DNA of 64,000 nucleotides from Vondammii sp040505895 (lineage in GTDB: Bacteria; Pseudomonadota; Gammaproteobacteria; Chromatiales; Chromatiaceae), in contig JBEVXU010000019.1 of assembly GCA_040505895.1 (NCBI GenBank), forward strand, positions 136,953-200,952, read 5' to 3'. Numbering within the stretch: position 1 is the stretch's first letter; the number at the start of each line of letters is the position of its first letter. Below, in pieces: positions 26,216 to 34,466 of this stretch. A program made the translations under genes and the position numbers. The notes beneath the pieces are model-generated. The model was not told the origin of the DNA. It searched no databases and saw only the letters and a list, made by a program, of their open reading frames with translations.

Positions 26216-26456
26216 AACCTAGAATCCTCAGTTGACCGCTCCATTCTACGGGCAAGACATTGATTCTAACTGTATTGACTGCAATTACCTACTTCACTCT
26301 CCGGGTGAATTACGCTACAAGGCGGATAGCACACTTGGGTTGGCGCATTACGGCGTTACAACTCCTTGGGATAGAGCAACTATTCCGCGTCGTTGTGCCT
26401 TGTACTGCACCAACCCAAGTGCACCTTCCACCCTGCCCAACTGAGGATTCTAGGTT
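26216..26456. mobile_element. MITE-like element with 19-bp terminal inverted repeats
   Basis: AACCTAGAATCCTCAGTTG (26216-26234) and its exact reverse complement CAACTGAGGATTCTAGGTT (26438-26456) bound a 241-bp segment. The interior has short frames but no transposase-like protein. Size and perfect ends fit a non-autonomous transposable element; no target-site duplication is obvious. It lies between the small-gene pair and folA. The parent transposon cannot be named from this sequence. Confidence 0.78.
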
Positions 26457-26525
26457 CAAAGGTGGTGTTTCAGCAATCAACAGGGTCCTGAATCAATACT
26501 GGGTTGAGTGTTATCATTCCGCCCC

Positions 26526-27029
26526 ATGAATACCCGGCAACAGAAGATTACACTGATAGCGGCGATGGCGGAAAATCGTGTCATCGGCAGAGATAACGGC
26601 CTACCTTGGCGATTGCCTGCAGACCTCAAACATTTCAAAGCCTTGACCATGGGTAAGCCCATGGTGATGGGGCGTAAAACCTGGGAATCGTTGCCGGGCC
26701 TACTGCCTGGGCGGGAACATGTGGTGGTTACCAGTGACCGCCACTATCAGGCTGAGGGCTGTCGGTTGGTTCACTCCATCGAAGAGGCGTTGAGTGCAGT
26801 CGCTGACGCACCTGAGGTGATGGTGGTTGGCGGCGCGCTCTTTTACCGGCAGATGCTGCCGCTGGCTCAGACTATCTATCTCACTCTGGTTCATGCGGAA
26901 GTAGGGGGTGATGCCTGGTTTCCAGCCATTGATGAGAGCGAGTGGCAGGAGGTTGGTCGGGAAAGTCATCCGGCGGACGAGAAAAACAGCTACCCCTACA
27001 CCTTTATTCATCTCAAGAGAGAGTCATAG
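26526..27029 (+). CDS. folA: Dihydrofolate reductase
   Basis: A 167-residue DHFR. ITLIAAMAENRVIGRDNGLPW at the N-terminus, the active-site acid D33 in LPADLKHFK, the NADPH-binding MGRKTWESL and VVGGALFYRQ are all present. It reduces dihydrofolate made by ThyA. The ATG at 26526 is favoured over the in-frame ATG at 26508 because homologues begin near here. It is separated from thyA by about 860 bases of small genes and mobile DNA. Confidence 0.95.
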   Translation: MNTRQQKITLIAAMAENRVIGRDNGLPWRLPADLKHFKALTMGKPMVMGRKTWESLPGLLPGREHVVVTSDRHYQAEGCRLVHSIEEALSAVADAPEVMVVGGALFYRQMLPLAQTIYLTLVHAEVGGDAWFPAIDESEWQEVGRESHPADEKNSYPYTFIHLKRES

Positions 27030-27064
27030 GCCCTAGTTCAACGGCTCCCTGATTCACTGTCTAA

Positions 27065-27910
27065 TTACCCGTCAACTCCGGGTATCTTTGCTCCGGGGCA
27101 GTCGAGGTGAGTCGGCGTGGGCGCTTTCTTGTTGCGTAGTTTTAGAGCTGTTAGTTTACCACCCCACAGACAACCGGTATCAATAGCCCAGACGTTGTTC
27201 TGTTGCAGGTAGCCCAGAGTTGACCAGTGGCCGAAGATGATGCGGTCGCGGCGACTGGCCCGTGACGGATGTTTAAACCAGGGTAGTAATCCTTTCCCCT
27301 GTTTTCCCGGTGTCCTCTTCTCCCGCAGAGCCAATGAACCGGCCGTATCGCAGTAACGCATGCGAGTGAAGCTGTTGGTGATGAAGCGCAGACGGTCCAT
27401 CCCTTTGAGTTTCGGCGACCAGCGGTCCGGGAGGTTGCCATACATCTGCATGCAGTAGCGGTGGAAACCAGCCCCCTGGAGCACAGCCTCCACCTCACCG
27501 GCACAAGCGAGAGCTGTAGCTATATTCCACTGGGGAGGGAGCCCCGCGTGAACCAGACTGAAGCCACGCTTTTTATCATGATGCATCAGCGGTTGGTGGC
27601 GTAGCCAGTGCAGCAGTTGGTCCCGATCTTTTGCCTTGAGAACGGGGTCAAGGGTGTGATCTTTGGCCTTATGCTTGAAGTTGCCCTCGGATATTGCCAA
27701 TAGGTGGAGGTCATGATTGCCGAGTACAGTGACCGCACTGCTTCCAAGCTTACGGACAAAGCGCAGTACTTTCAGGGAATGAGGGCCCCGGTTGACCAGG
27801 TCTCCGGCAAACCAGAGAGTGTCTTTTGCCGGGTCAAAGTCAAGCTGATCCAGCAGTCGCCTCAACTCATCGTAGCAACCCTGGATATCACCAATGGCGT
27901 ATATCGCCAT
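27065..27910 (-). CDS. apaH: Bis(5'-nucleosyl)-tetraphosphatase, symmetrical
   Basis: A 281-residue metallophosphatase that cleaves Ap4A to two ADP. Metal motifs GDIQGC, GDLVNRGPHSL and GNHDLHLL lie in the first 70 residues in the calcineurin-like order; VHAGLPPQW and FGHWSTLG follow. Length fits E. coli ApaH. It lies 30 bases downstream of apaG on the same strand, the standard apaG-apaH pair. It converges on folA. Confidence 0.95.
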   Translation of the reverse strand: MAIYAIGDIQGCYDELRRLLDQLDFDPAKDTLWFAGDLVNRGPHSLKVLRFVRKLGSSAVTVLGNHDLHLLAISEGNFKHKAKDHTLDPVLKAKDRDQLLHWLRHQPLMHHDKKRGFSLVHAGLPPQWNIATALACAGEVEAVLQGAGFHRYCMQMYGNLPDRWSPKLKGMDRLRFITNSFTRMRYCDTAGSLALREKRTPGKQGKGLLPWFKHPSRASRRDRIIFGHWSTLGYLQQNNVWAIDTGCLWGGKLTALKLRNKKAPTPTHLDCPGAKIPGVDG

Positions 27911-27940
27911 ATCAGCAGACCCTGCCGTTGGTTTTGGTAA

Positions 27941-28327
27941 TCAATGAACTATCTTTGGCGAGGCCAGGGAGAAGGGTGGAATAGGTGCGTCGAAATGCTC
28001 TCCCTTTTCAGAGCGCATCTGATAGCTGCCCTGCATGCTGCCTACCGGGGTTTTCAGAGCAGTTCCGCTGGTGTAGCTGAAGTCTTCTCCCGGCTTGAGA
28101 AAGGGTTGTTGGCCGACAACGCCGTCACCGTAGACGTCCTGGACACCGCCATCGGCATCGGTAATGGTCCAGTGGCGCCCCATCAGCCGCGCCGCCACAG
28201 AGCCGTTGTTATGGATAGTGATGGTGTAGGCAAAAACGTAGTGGTCATCGCCGGGGCGTGACTGCTCCTCAATGTACTGGCTCTGTACATCAATCTCTAT
28301 CTTGTGACTGGACTCTCTCGACATCAT
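27941..28327 (-). CDS. apaG: ApaG domain protein (Co2+/Mg2+ efflux-associated)
   Basis: A 128-residue single-domain fibronectin-III-like protein. YVFAYTITIHNNG, ARLMGRHWTITDADG and YTSGTALKTPVGSMQGSY are ApaG signatures. Its molecular role is not settled in the family. The upstream genes pdxA and rsmA that usually precede it are absent here: pdxA is 9 kb to the right and rsmA is not in the window. Confidence 0.93.
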   Translation of the reverse strand: MMSRESSHKIEIDVQSQYIEEQSRPGDDHYVFAYTITIHNNGSVAARLMGRHWTITDADGGVQDVYGDGVVGQQPFLKPGEDFSYTSGTALKTPVGSMQGSYQMRSEKGEHFDAPIPPFSLASPKIVH

Positions 28328-28477
28328 TCCAACTATACTTCCGTAAATGTGGATGCACGTTATCGGCAGTGACAGGGAAAAGCAAGATGGAAATGGTTAT
28401 TGCTTGATCAATCGGCTATGTTGGATATTCAGGGAGGCTGTGAAAAGTCTGGATGATCTGAATTGTTTTCATGGTGT

Positions 28478-28504
28478 TTAACCCGGGTGAAACATCCGGG
28501 TTAA
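28478..28504. promoter_or_regulatory. Perfect inverted repeat upstream of the ankyrin gene
   Basis: TTAACCCGG and CCGGGTTAA (9 bp each) flank a 9-base loop, about 75 bases before the ankyrin gene start. There is no T run, so an operator or mRNA hairpin is as likely as a terminator. Confidence 0.4.
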
Positions 28505-28579
28505 GTTTGTTGATGATCGGCCGATGGGAATTTATAGTGTATGAGTCCTTGGCTGTCCTGTTTTTTCGATGGGGGAAAG

Positions 28580-29032
28580 ATGAAATCGCTGATCTTGTCT
28601 GTTTTGCTGCTTGTGACCACTGCTGGATTGGCCGCTGATAACAATGCATCTCTGCTGGCTGCCGCCGGTTTGGGTCAGGTGCAGCGCGTACAGGATTTGA
28701 TCTCGCAGGGAGCGGATGCCAACACCAAAAATGCCGCCGGTCGTCCCGTTCTGGTGCTGGCGGCGTTTAACGGTAATGTGCGTACTCTGCGAGTGCTTAT
28801 CGGTGCCGGTGCAGACGTTAACGCCGTTGATGGTGTAGGCAATAGCGCAGTGATGGAGGCGGCGGCTTTTGGTCACAAGGATGCGGTAGCGGCCCTGATC
28901 ATGGCGGGTGCTGATGTTAACCTCAAAAATGCGGCCGGTTTCGACGCTCTGAAGCGTGCAGCACTCGGTAAATATGAGGCAATTAGGCAGCTGTTGCTGG
29001 AGTCGGGTGCCGTGGAGGGAGGTGCTGAGTAG
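28580..29032 (+). CDS. Exported ankyrin-repeat protein
   Basis: A 150-residue protein with a signal peptide (LILSVLLLVTTAGLA, cleavage near residue 19) and about three ankyrin repeats marked by LISQGADANTKNAAGRPVL, LIGAGADVNAVDGVGNSAV and LIMAGADVNLKNAAGFDAL. It is expected to be periplasmic and to bind a protein partner. The ATG at 28580 follows GGGGGAAAG. It is not clearly in an operon. A hairpin GAGAAGC-GTCCC-GCTTCTC (29108-29126) lies after the stop. Confidence 0.83.
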   Translation: MKSLILSVLLLVTTAGLAADNNASLLAAAGLGQVQRVQDLISQGADANTKNAAGRPVLVLAAFNGNVRTLRVLIGAGADVNAVDGVGNSAVMEAAAFGHKDAVAALIMAGADVNLKNAAGFDALKRAALGKYEAIRQLLLESGAVEGGAE

Positions 29033-29298
29033 AAGAAGTGGTCACTCTCACCGCTTCCCCTATATGGTGCTTTTCGTGAAAAGTCGCAAAGAGATCAAGG
29101 TGAGATAGAGAAGCGTCCCGCTTCTCTTTGACTCTATTTAAGTGAGAATAGGCTGGCTAAACCTGTGGCATCCTCCACTCAAATTGAATTATTTCCCGGA
29201 CAACATATCACCCCAGGCCGGGAATAGTTTAAAATCCCTCTCTATTTGGCCGGTAGCTTCCAGCTTCGGCGGCGATTTGGCAGATTTTTAGGTATCTC

Positions 29299-30255
29299 AT
29301 GAACGAAAAATTACGTGTTGGCGTAGTTGGCGTCGGTTATCTCGGGCGGTTTCATGCCCTGATTTACTCCCGCATGGACAATGTGGAGTTGGTCGGTGTG
29401 GTCGACAGCAACAGCGAGACCGCTGTCCGGGTGGCAGGGGAGGCCGGCTGTAAGGTGTTTCAGCGGGGTGAGGATATGATTGGGCATATCGATGCGGTGA
29501 GCATCGTGGTACCGACCTCTCTCCATCTCGAAGAGTCGCGGCCATTCCTCGAACAGGGCATACATATGCTGCTGGAGAAGCCGATCGCCTCCACCGTCGA
29601 GAATGGGCGGGAGATTGTTGATCTGGCCAGACAGAACGGGGCGATTCTGCAGATCGGCCACCTGGAGAGATTCAATGCCGGGGTCATGGCTCTGGCCGAT
29701 CGTATCAACAAGCCGCGCTTTATCGAAGCCCACCGTATGGGTGGATTTGTTGCACGGGCGACCGATGTGGATGTGGTGTCTGATCTGATGATCCACGATA
29801 TCGATATTATCCTCTCACTGGTGAAGTCGGAGATTACCTCTATATCTGCAGTGGGTACGCCAGTACTCACCTCGCACGTCGATATCGCCAATGCCCGCCT
29901 GGAGTTTGCCAACGGCACCGTTGCCAACGTTATAGCCAGCCGGGTATCGGAGAAGAAGATGCGGCGTATCCGCGTGTTCGAAGAGAACCGCTACGAATCC
30001 CTCGACTTTATCGAACAGCGGATCGAAACCGCTTTCCCACGGCCGCGTCCGAACGAGGAGTGGCCGGAGGTGGTGGCCGAGCAGATCGATATAGAACCGG
30101 TCAAGCCACTGGATGCGGAGCTGGCGGCATTTGTCGACTGCGTCAGCTTCAAGCGGGCACCATTAGTCGATGGTGAGGTGGGACAAGAGGCGCTGGAAGT
30201 GGCGATGATGGTCAAGGAGCAGATCATGGGGCGCCTTGAGTCTTCCACTGACTGA
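29299..30255 (+). CDS. Gfo/Idh/MocA-family oxidoreductase, GnnA-like
   Basis: A 318-residue NAD(P)-dependent dehydrogenase. The N-terminal Rossmann motif is GVVGVGYLGRFHA (residues 8-20), and the catalytic-region EKP motif is in MLLEKPIAST. It lies 43 bases before a DegT-family aminotransferase. This pair and these lengths match GnnA/GnnB, which oxidise UDP-GlcNAc at C3 and aminate it to UDP-GlcNAc3N for amide-linked lipid A in Acidithiobacillus and Leptospira. That role is inferred from family and pairing; another sugar-nucleotide pathway is possible. Confidence 0.82.
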   Translation: MNEKLRVGVVGVGYLGRFHALIYSRMDNVELVGVVDSNSETAVRVAGEAGCKVFQRGEDMIGHIDAVSIVVPTSLHLEESRPFLEQGIHMLLEKPIASTVENGREIVDLARQNGAILQIGHLERFNAGVMALADRINKPRFIEAHRMGGFVARATDVDVVSDLMIHDIDIILSLVKSEITSISAVGTPVLTSHVDIANARLEFANGTVANVIASRVSEKKMRRIRVFEENRYESLDFIEQRIETAFPRPRPNEEWPEVVAEQIDIEPVKPLDAELAAFVDCVSFKRAPLVDGEVGQEALEVAMMVKEQIMGRLESSTD

Positions 30256-30297
30256 TCGACAGAGACACTAAATTTTGTAACTTAGCCGGAAATTGTA

Positions 30298-31413
30298 ATG
30301 ACAGACCAAGCAGCTCCACAGGGCGTTCCCTACCTCTCACTCCAGCAGGAGTTCAGCGGACTTAAGGATGAGTGGTTCAGTGCCATCGAGGGGGCGGGTG
30401 CCACCGGCGCCTTTATTCTCGGCCCGAATGTACGGGCATTTGAGGAGGAGGCGGCAGCCTATGTCGGCACCCAACATGCTGTCGCCGTCGCCAACGGTAC
30501 TGATGCGCTGGTACTGTCGTTGCGGGCGCTGGATATCGGTCCAGGCGATGAGGTGATTACTACACCCTTCACCTTTTTTGCCACCGCCGAGGCGATCTCG
30601 GTAGTCGGGGCGACCCCGGTGTTTGCCGATATCGAGGAGGGTAGTTTTAATCTCGATCCGGCCAGTGTCGCTGCCAAAGTGACGGAGCGCACCAAGGCGA
30701 TATTGCCGGTACATATCTTCGGTAATCCGGCGGATATGAGTGCCATCAACGCAGTGGCCCAAGAGCATGGCCTGCGGGTGATTGAGGATGGTGCTCAGGC
30801 GTTCGGTGCCCGTCATGGCGAGGCGACCGTAGGCAGTCTCGGCGATACCGGTTGCTTTAGCTTCTACCCCACCAAGGTACTCGGCTGCTACGGCGACGGC
30901 GGTCTGATTACCACCAACAGTGACGAAGTGAAGGCGCGACTGCTGAAGCTGCGTAACCATGGCGCCAGTGCCCCCTTCACTCACGATGAGCTGGGTTACA
31001 ACAGTCGTCTGGATGAGGTGCAGGCGGCACTGCTTCGCATCAAGCTGCGCAAGCTGAAGGATGATGTTGCCGCCCGTAACCGGATAGCAGACCTCTATGA
31101 CCGTCACTTGGCAGGCCTTGATCTGGTCACCCCGGCACGCCCGGCAGGTGGCCGTCACGCCTTTAACCTCTACACTATTCGTCACCCACACCGGGATGCC
31201 CTGCGGGCTCATCTTAATGAGAACAAGGTGGGCAATAGCCAGTGCTACCCCCTGGGGCTGCACCTTCAGGCGATCTATCAGGGTCTGGGCTACAAAGCAG
31301 GTGATCTGCCGGTGGTGGATGGTCTCTGCAATGAGACCCTCTCACTGCCAATTTTCCCTGTGATGACCGCCGAGCAGGTGAGCCGCGTTTGTGAGTTGGT
31401 GGCTGAGGTTTGA
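30298..31413 (+). CDS. DegT/DnrJ/EryC1/StrS-family aminotransferase, GnnB-like
   Basis: A 371-residue PLP sugar aminotransferase. ANGTDALVLSLRAL, the TPFTFFATAE motif, VIEDGAQAFGA and the Schiff-base lysine in SFYPTKVLGCYGDGG define the family. It probably aminates the 3-keto sugar nucleotide made by the preceding oxidoreductase. The operon and size match GnnB. No glycosyltransferase or O-antigen gene is adjacent, which favours a lipid A role over surface polysaccharide. Confidence 0.85.
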   Translation: MTDQAAPQGVPYLSLQQEFSGLKDEWFSAIEGAGATGAFILGPNVRAFEEEAAAYVGTQHAVAVANGTDALVLSLRALDIGPGDEVITTPFTFFATAEAISVVGATPVFADIEEGSFNLDPASVAAKVTERTKAILPVHIFGNPADMSAINAVAQEHGLRVIEDGAQAFGARHGEATVGSLGDTGCFSFYPTKVLGCYGDGGLITTNSDEVKARLLKLRNHGASAPFTHDELGYNSRLDEVQAALLRIKLRKLKDDVAARNRIADLYDRHLAGLDLVTPARPAGGRHAFNLYTIRHPHRDALRAHLNENKVGNSQCYPLGLHLQAIYQGLGYKAGDLPVVDGLCNETLSLPIFPVMTAEQVSRVCELVAEV

Positions 31414-31485
31414 GTTTGTGCGGGAATAGATAGGCTGCGAATGAATGTAAATGAACCCAACTAGTTGATATTGCAGCCGCCTATC

Positions 31486-31624
31486 TGCCCCCTCTCCCCC
31501 GTTGAGGGTGCCGCAAAAGTCCCCTCTCCCCACCGGGGAGAGGGTTAGGGTGAGGGGGATCAATAGGTAACTTATTGATTTAATACACCCTCATCCTAGC
31601 CTTCTCCCTCGTAGGGAGAAGGGA
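31486..31624. repeat. Dispersed GGGAGA(A/G)GG palindromic repeat, copy 1
   Basis: CCCCTCTCCCCACCGGGGAG followed by AGGGTTAGGGTGAGGG, an ATCAATAGGTAACTTATTGAT palindrome at 31559-31579, and CTTCTCCCTCGTAGGGAGAAG (31601-31621). A full copy in opposite orientation is at 51475-51650 and a half copy at 43769-43805. Confidence 0.85.
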
Positions 31625-31709
31625 CGGTCTAATCAAGCTTTGTTATGTCATTTGAACACCGAAACTTAAGTGTGAATAGAATGTTGAACTTGATCATCTG
31701 GAGTTTTCC

Positions 31710-32768
31710 ATGAGCCGTTTCTGGAGCGAGTTGGTAGATAAACTGACCCCCTATGTACCGGGCGAACAGCCCAAGGGGACGGATCTAACCAAACTCAATA
31801 CCAATGAGAATCCCTACGCTCCTTCACCCAAGGTACTGGCGGCACTTAAGGAGGAAGCGGCGGAGAGCCTGCGCCTCTATCCCGATCCCAACGGTGATCG
31901 CCTCAAAGGGGCGGTGGCAGACTTCTACAGTGTCTCACCCCGCCAGGTGTTTGTCGGCAATGGCTCCGATGAGGTGCTTGCCCACACCTTTCAGGCGCTG
32001 CTCAAGCAGCCACAGCCGATTCTCTTTCCGGATATCACCTACAGCTTCTACCCGGTCTATTGCGGTCTCTATGATGTTGCCTACCAGACAGTGCCTCTTA
32101 CTGACAGTTTTGAGATAGACCCGGCGGATTACCGGCAGCCCAACGGCGGCATCATCTTCCCCAATCCCAATGCGCCCACCGGCTGCCTGCTACCGCTTAC
32201 GGCCATTGAGTCGATGCTTGAGGCGAATCCAGATTCTGTGGTGGTGGTCGATGAAGCCTATATCGACTTTGGCGGCGACAGTGCGGCCACCCTGGTCTCC
32301 CGTTACCCCAATCTATTGGTGATTCAGACACTCTCGAAGTCGCGCTCCCTGGCCGGGCTACGGGTCGGCTTTGCTATCGGTGATGAGGCGTTGATCGAGG
32401 CGTTGGAGCGGGTAAAAAACAGCTTCAACTCCTACCCCCTGGATCGCTTTGCTCTAGCCGGTGGCGTTGCTGCGATGGAAGATCGGGACTACTTCGACCA
32501 GTGCCGCCGACGAATCATCGACTCCCGTGACGGTTTAGCAGAGAGATTGAACGGTCTCGGTTTTCAGGTGTTGCCTTCAGCAGCCAACTTTCTCTTTGTC
32601 CGCCATCCAGAGCAAGACGCTGAAGCACTGGCTCTGCAGTTGCGCGAGAAGAGGATTATCGTGCGCTATTTCAAAAAGCCCCGTATCGATCAGTTCCTGC
32701 GTATTACCGTGGGTACGGAAGAGGAGTGCGGGAAGCTCTATTCGACGTTGGAGGAGATGCTGGGCTAG
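31710..32768 (+). CDS. hisC: Histidinol-phosphate aminotransferase
   Basis: A 352-residue class I/II PLP aminotransferase of histidine synthesis. LNTNENPYAPSPKVL at the N-terminus, VDEAYIDFGG and the PLP lysine in TLSKSRSLAGLRVGFA are HisC signatures, along with the C-terminal FLRITVGTEEE. The GGAG site lies about 8 bases before the ATG. It is alone; no other his gene is in the window. Confidence 0.92.
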   Translation: MSRFWSELVDKLTPYVPGEQPKGTDLTKLNTNENPYAPSPKVLAALKEEAAESLRLYPDPNGDRLKGAVADFYSVSPRQVFVGNGSDEVLAHTFQALLKQPQPILFPDITYSFYPVYCGLYDVAYQTVPLTDSFEIDPADYRQPNGGIIFPNPNAPTGCLLPLTAIESMLEANPDSVVVVDEAYIDFGGDSAATLVSRYPNLLVIQTLSKSRSLAGLRVGFAIGDEALIEALERVKNSFNSYPLDRFALAGGVAAMEDRDYFDQCRRRIIDSRDGLAERLNGLGFQVLPSAANFLFVRHPEQDAEALALQLREKRIIVRYFKKPRIDQFLRITVGTEEECGKLYSTLEEMLG

Positions 32769-32804
32769 TGGGCCATGCGGAAAGTTCGGTAACCCACAGC
32801 CATT

Positions 32805-32890
32805 CCATAAGCCGCGTTGGCAAGACGCGCGAGCGCTGGATTGGCCGTAGCCAATTCAAGTGAGCGCAACACAGTCAACGAGGCTTATGG
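32805..32890. repeat. Short element with CCATAAGCC / GGCTTATGG inverted ends
   Basis: Exact 9-bp inverted ends (32805-32813, 32882-32890) enclose an 86-bp GC-rich non-coding segment after hisC. It is followed by GGGGTCAGAGGTGACCTC, a short palindrome. It may be a repeat element, but no second copy is seen in the window. Confidence 0.4.
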
Positions 32891-32975
32891 GCTGGCCCGA
32901 AGCGAGAAAAATGGGGTCAGAGGTGACCTCAGCTACCGCAAGTTTCTCGATATCCAACCAGTTTAATCGGGAGAG

Positions 32976-33182
32976 TTAGAGAGGCGCAACCTTATTAGCA
33001 CACGGCCCTTTCTGGCCTTGCCCAACTTCAAATTCTACTTTCTGACCGTCATTGAGACTTGCATATCCACCGCCACTTTGGATTTCCGAATGATGAACAA
33101 ATAGATCTTTGCCACCATCATCTGGAGTAATGAAGCCGAAACCTTTGTCTGCATTGAACCACTTTACTGTACCTGTACTCAT
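32976..33182 (-). CDS. Cold-shock domain protein (CspA family)
   Basis: A 68-residue single CSD protein. The RNA-binding motifs KGFGFI (RNP1) and LFVHHS (RNP2) are intact, in GTVKWFNADKGFGFITPDD and GGKDLFVHHSEI. It binds single-stranded nucleic acid as an RNA chaperone. It lies 49 bases after a small Lys-rich gene on the same strand, with which it probably shares a transcript. Confidence 0.93.
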   Translation of the reverse strand: MSTGTVKWFNADKGFGFITPDDGGKDLFVHHSEIQSGGGYASLNDGQKVEFEVGQGQKGPCANKVAPL

Positions 33183-33231
33183 GCTGTGCTTTCCTGTGTG
33201 TATTTAATATTCGTTTACTTCGACTAACTTG

Positions 33232-33399
33232 CTATGTATCGCCGGTTGTAACCGCTTTATCGTCGTTTCCTGATATAGGTTGAACGTCCTGGGGCTGGCT
33301 ATCGACTACCCCTGCTTTTTGCAAGCGTTTCTCTTCCTTCTTTTTCTTTTTGGCTATCTCTTTCTGGCGCTTTTCGTAAGCGTAATTGGGCTTAGCCAC
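33232..33399 (-). CDS. Small lysine-rich protein of unknown function, upstream of the cold-shock gene
   Basis: A 55-residue ORF starting at a GTG with GAGGAG 8 bases upstream. It begins MAKPNYAYEKRQKEIAKKKK and continues KEEKRLQKAG before an acidic tail ending AVTTGDT. The MAKPNYxYEKRQKE(I/L)AKKKK start recalls small conserved proteobacterial proteins of unknown function. The Lys/Glu pattern suggests a charged single helix that could bind nucleic acid or ribosomes. Being paired with a cold-shock gene hints at an RNA-related role; this is inference. Confidence 0.72.
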   Translation of the reverse strand: MAKPNYAYEKRQKEIAKKKKKEEKRLQKAGVVDSQPQDVQPISGNDDKAVTTGDT

Positions 33400-33542
33400 T
33401 CGTATTCTCCTCTACATAACTCTAGGATTGGAGCCTATAGAATACGATATTTTCCAACCAATTGCGCTCCTCATAGTATCGACAATATCCACGGTTACGA
33501 GAGGGTGCTGGATCGATAGCAGATATTCACCGCCCCTCAGAC

Positions 33543-33609
33543 ACATAATGTTGCCTTCAGCGGAGCTGGCGCGTTAGAGACTGCATTCGCTGGAAGGCCT
33601 GGTTATGAC
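33543..33609 (-). other. attC-like integron recombination site 1
   Basis: Read on the minus strand: CATAACCAGGCCTTCCAGCG, a loop region, then CGCTGAAGGC and ATTATGT. GCCTTC(C)AGCG pairs with CGCTGAAGGC with one extrahelical base, the hallmark of attC. The right core box has diverged from GTTRRRY (ATTATGT). Confidence 0.55.
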
Positions 33610-33667
33610 ATTTACACTTCAATTTTGTGGAAAGCCTTGAGGAAGTCCTTTTTCCCCTGCTAAAACT

Positions 33668-34011
33668 TCACATGAGAAGCATGGTTAAGCGGTCGCTTTT
33701 CTTCTTCAAAGGCTGGGGTGACATAGCCCCGGTTTGAATTCCTAGCGAAAAAACGACACAATTTACATTACTCTCCTTCCTCTGATTATGTACTTCATGA
33801 TCATCGCCAGAGGCTCCCACTGTTTTAACCTGTATACGGAAGTAGTTCGGCCCATCAGAAATCAATATATCAGTTTGATGGCCATGATCTAGGACTGGTA
33901 AAAACACCTCCCAACCATCTTGCATTAACCAGCTTACAACCATGCTTTCAAATGATGTATTTTTAAGTGCTTGGTGTGTTTGTGCTTTGTCTGAGTTAAA
34001 CGCCTAGGCAT
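33668..34011 (-). pseudogene. Cassette-borne PD-(D/E)XK nuclease-like protein, frameshifted at the start
   Basis: The downstream frame from the ATG at 33943 encodes 91 residues with GWEVFLPVLDHGHQTDILI and YFRIQVKT, a D...QxK arrangement like the PD-(D/E)XK endonuclease fold. In the same frame, 22 more codons upstream read plausible protein (DKAQTHQALKNTSFESM) without a start codon, bounded by a TAG. An ATG at 34011, inside the attC site at 34008, is in the other frame; one missing base near codon 3 would join them (MP-K-AFNSDKAQ). So the gene probably began in the attC core, as cassette genes often do, and has lost one base. Use of the internal ATG cannot be excluded. Confidence 0.6.
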
Positions 34012-34096
34012 AACTATACCCTTCAAGTTCGCCTGAACATCGACAGTTTGTCGTGTACAGAGGGCAATTCCATTTGGAACTTGACCTATGGTTAAC
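34008..34096 (-). other. attC-like integron recombination site 2
   Basis: Minus strand: GTTAACCATAGGTCAAGTTC, about 45 bases, then GAACTTGAAGGGTATAGTTATGC. The arms pair over AAGTTC/GAACTT and AACxATA/TATxGTT with bulges. The right core GTTATGC is close to GTTRRRY and holds the ATG of the nuclease-like cassette gene. Confidence 0.6.
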
Positions 34097-34147
34097 TCAC
34101 TACCCCATTTTTGGATACAGTGATGGATTTAGTGTTTTTTGTCATAA

Positions 34148-34453
34148 CGCCCCAATTTACGTGGCACTCTCAACAATAAACAAGTTGCTTCGCTCGTGGG
34201 TGTAGCGCCTATTAACCGAGATAGTGGGAGGTTAATAGGCAAACGGCGCATCCAGGGCGGTAGAGCCGGTGTACGAACAACTCTGTATATGGCAACGCTG
34301 AGTGCTACCCAGTGTAACCCGATTATCAAGGCCTTTTATAGGCAACTCGTTGAGCAAGGAAAACATAAAAAGATCGCTCTTACTGCTTGTATTCGCAAGT
34401 TCATAACCATGCTAAATGCTATGGTGAGGGACCAAGTTGCATGGGCTTATTAA
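34148..34453 (+). pseudogene. IS110-family transposase, C-terminal remnant
   Basis: About 101 codons in frame after a TAA at 34145, ending at a TAA at 34451. GTLNNKQVASLVGVAPINRD, GKRRIQGGRAGVRTTLYMAT and KIALTACIRKFITMLNAM are the conserved Tnp_20 (transposase_20) C-terminal domain of IS110-family enzymes, including the Ser of the catalytic region. The N-terminal DEDD domain is missing, so it is inactive. It lies just left of an attC half-site, the known target type of the IS1111-attC subgroup. Confidence 0.85.
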
Positions 34454-34466
34454 TTATTATCAGATA

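Noticed and set aside
26216..26456. A non-coding RNA gene before folA
   Set aside because: Perfect terminal inverted repeats with an unstructured interior fit a MITE better; there is no promoter/terminator pair.
33280..33519. A plus-strand frame over the Lys-rich small gene
   Set aside because: It is antisense to the better supported GTG-started gene at 33232-33399 and has no ribosome site.
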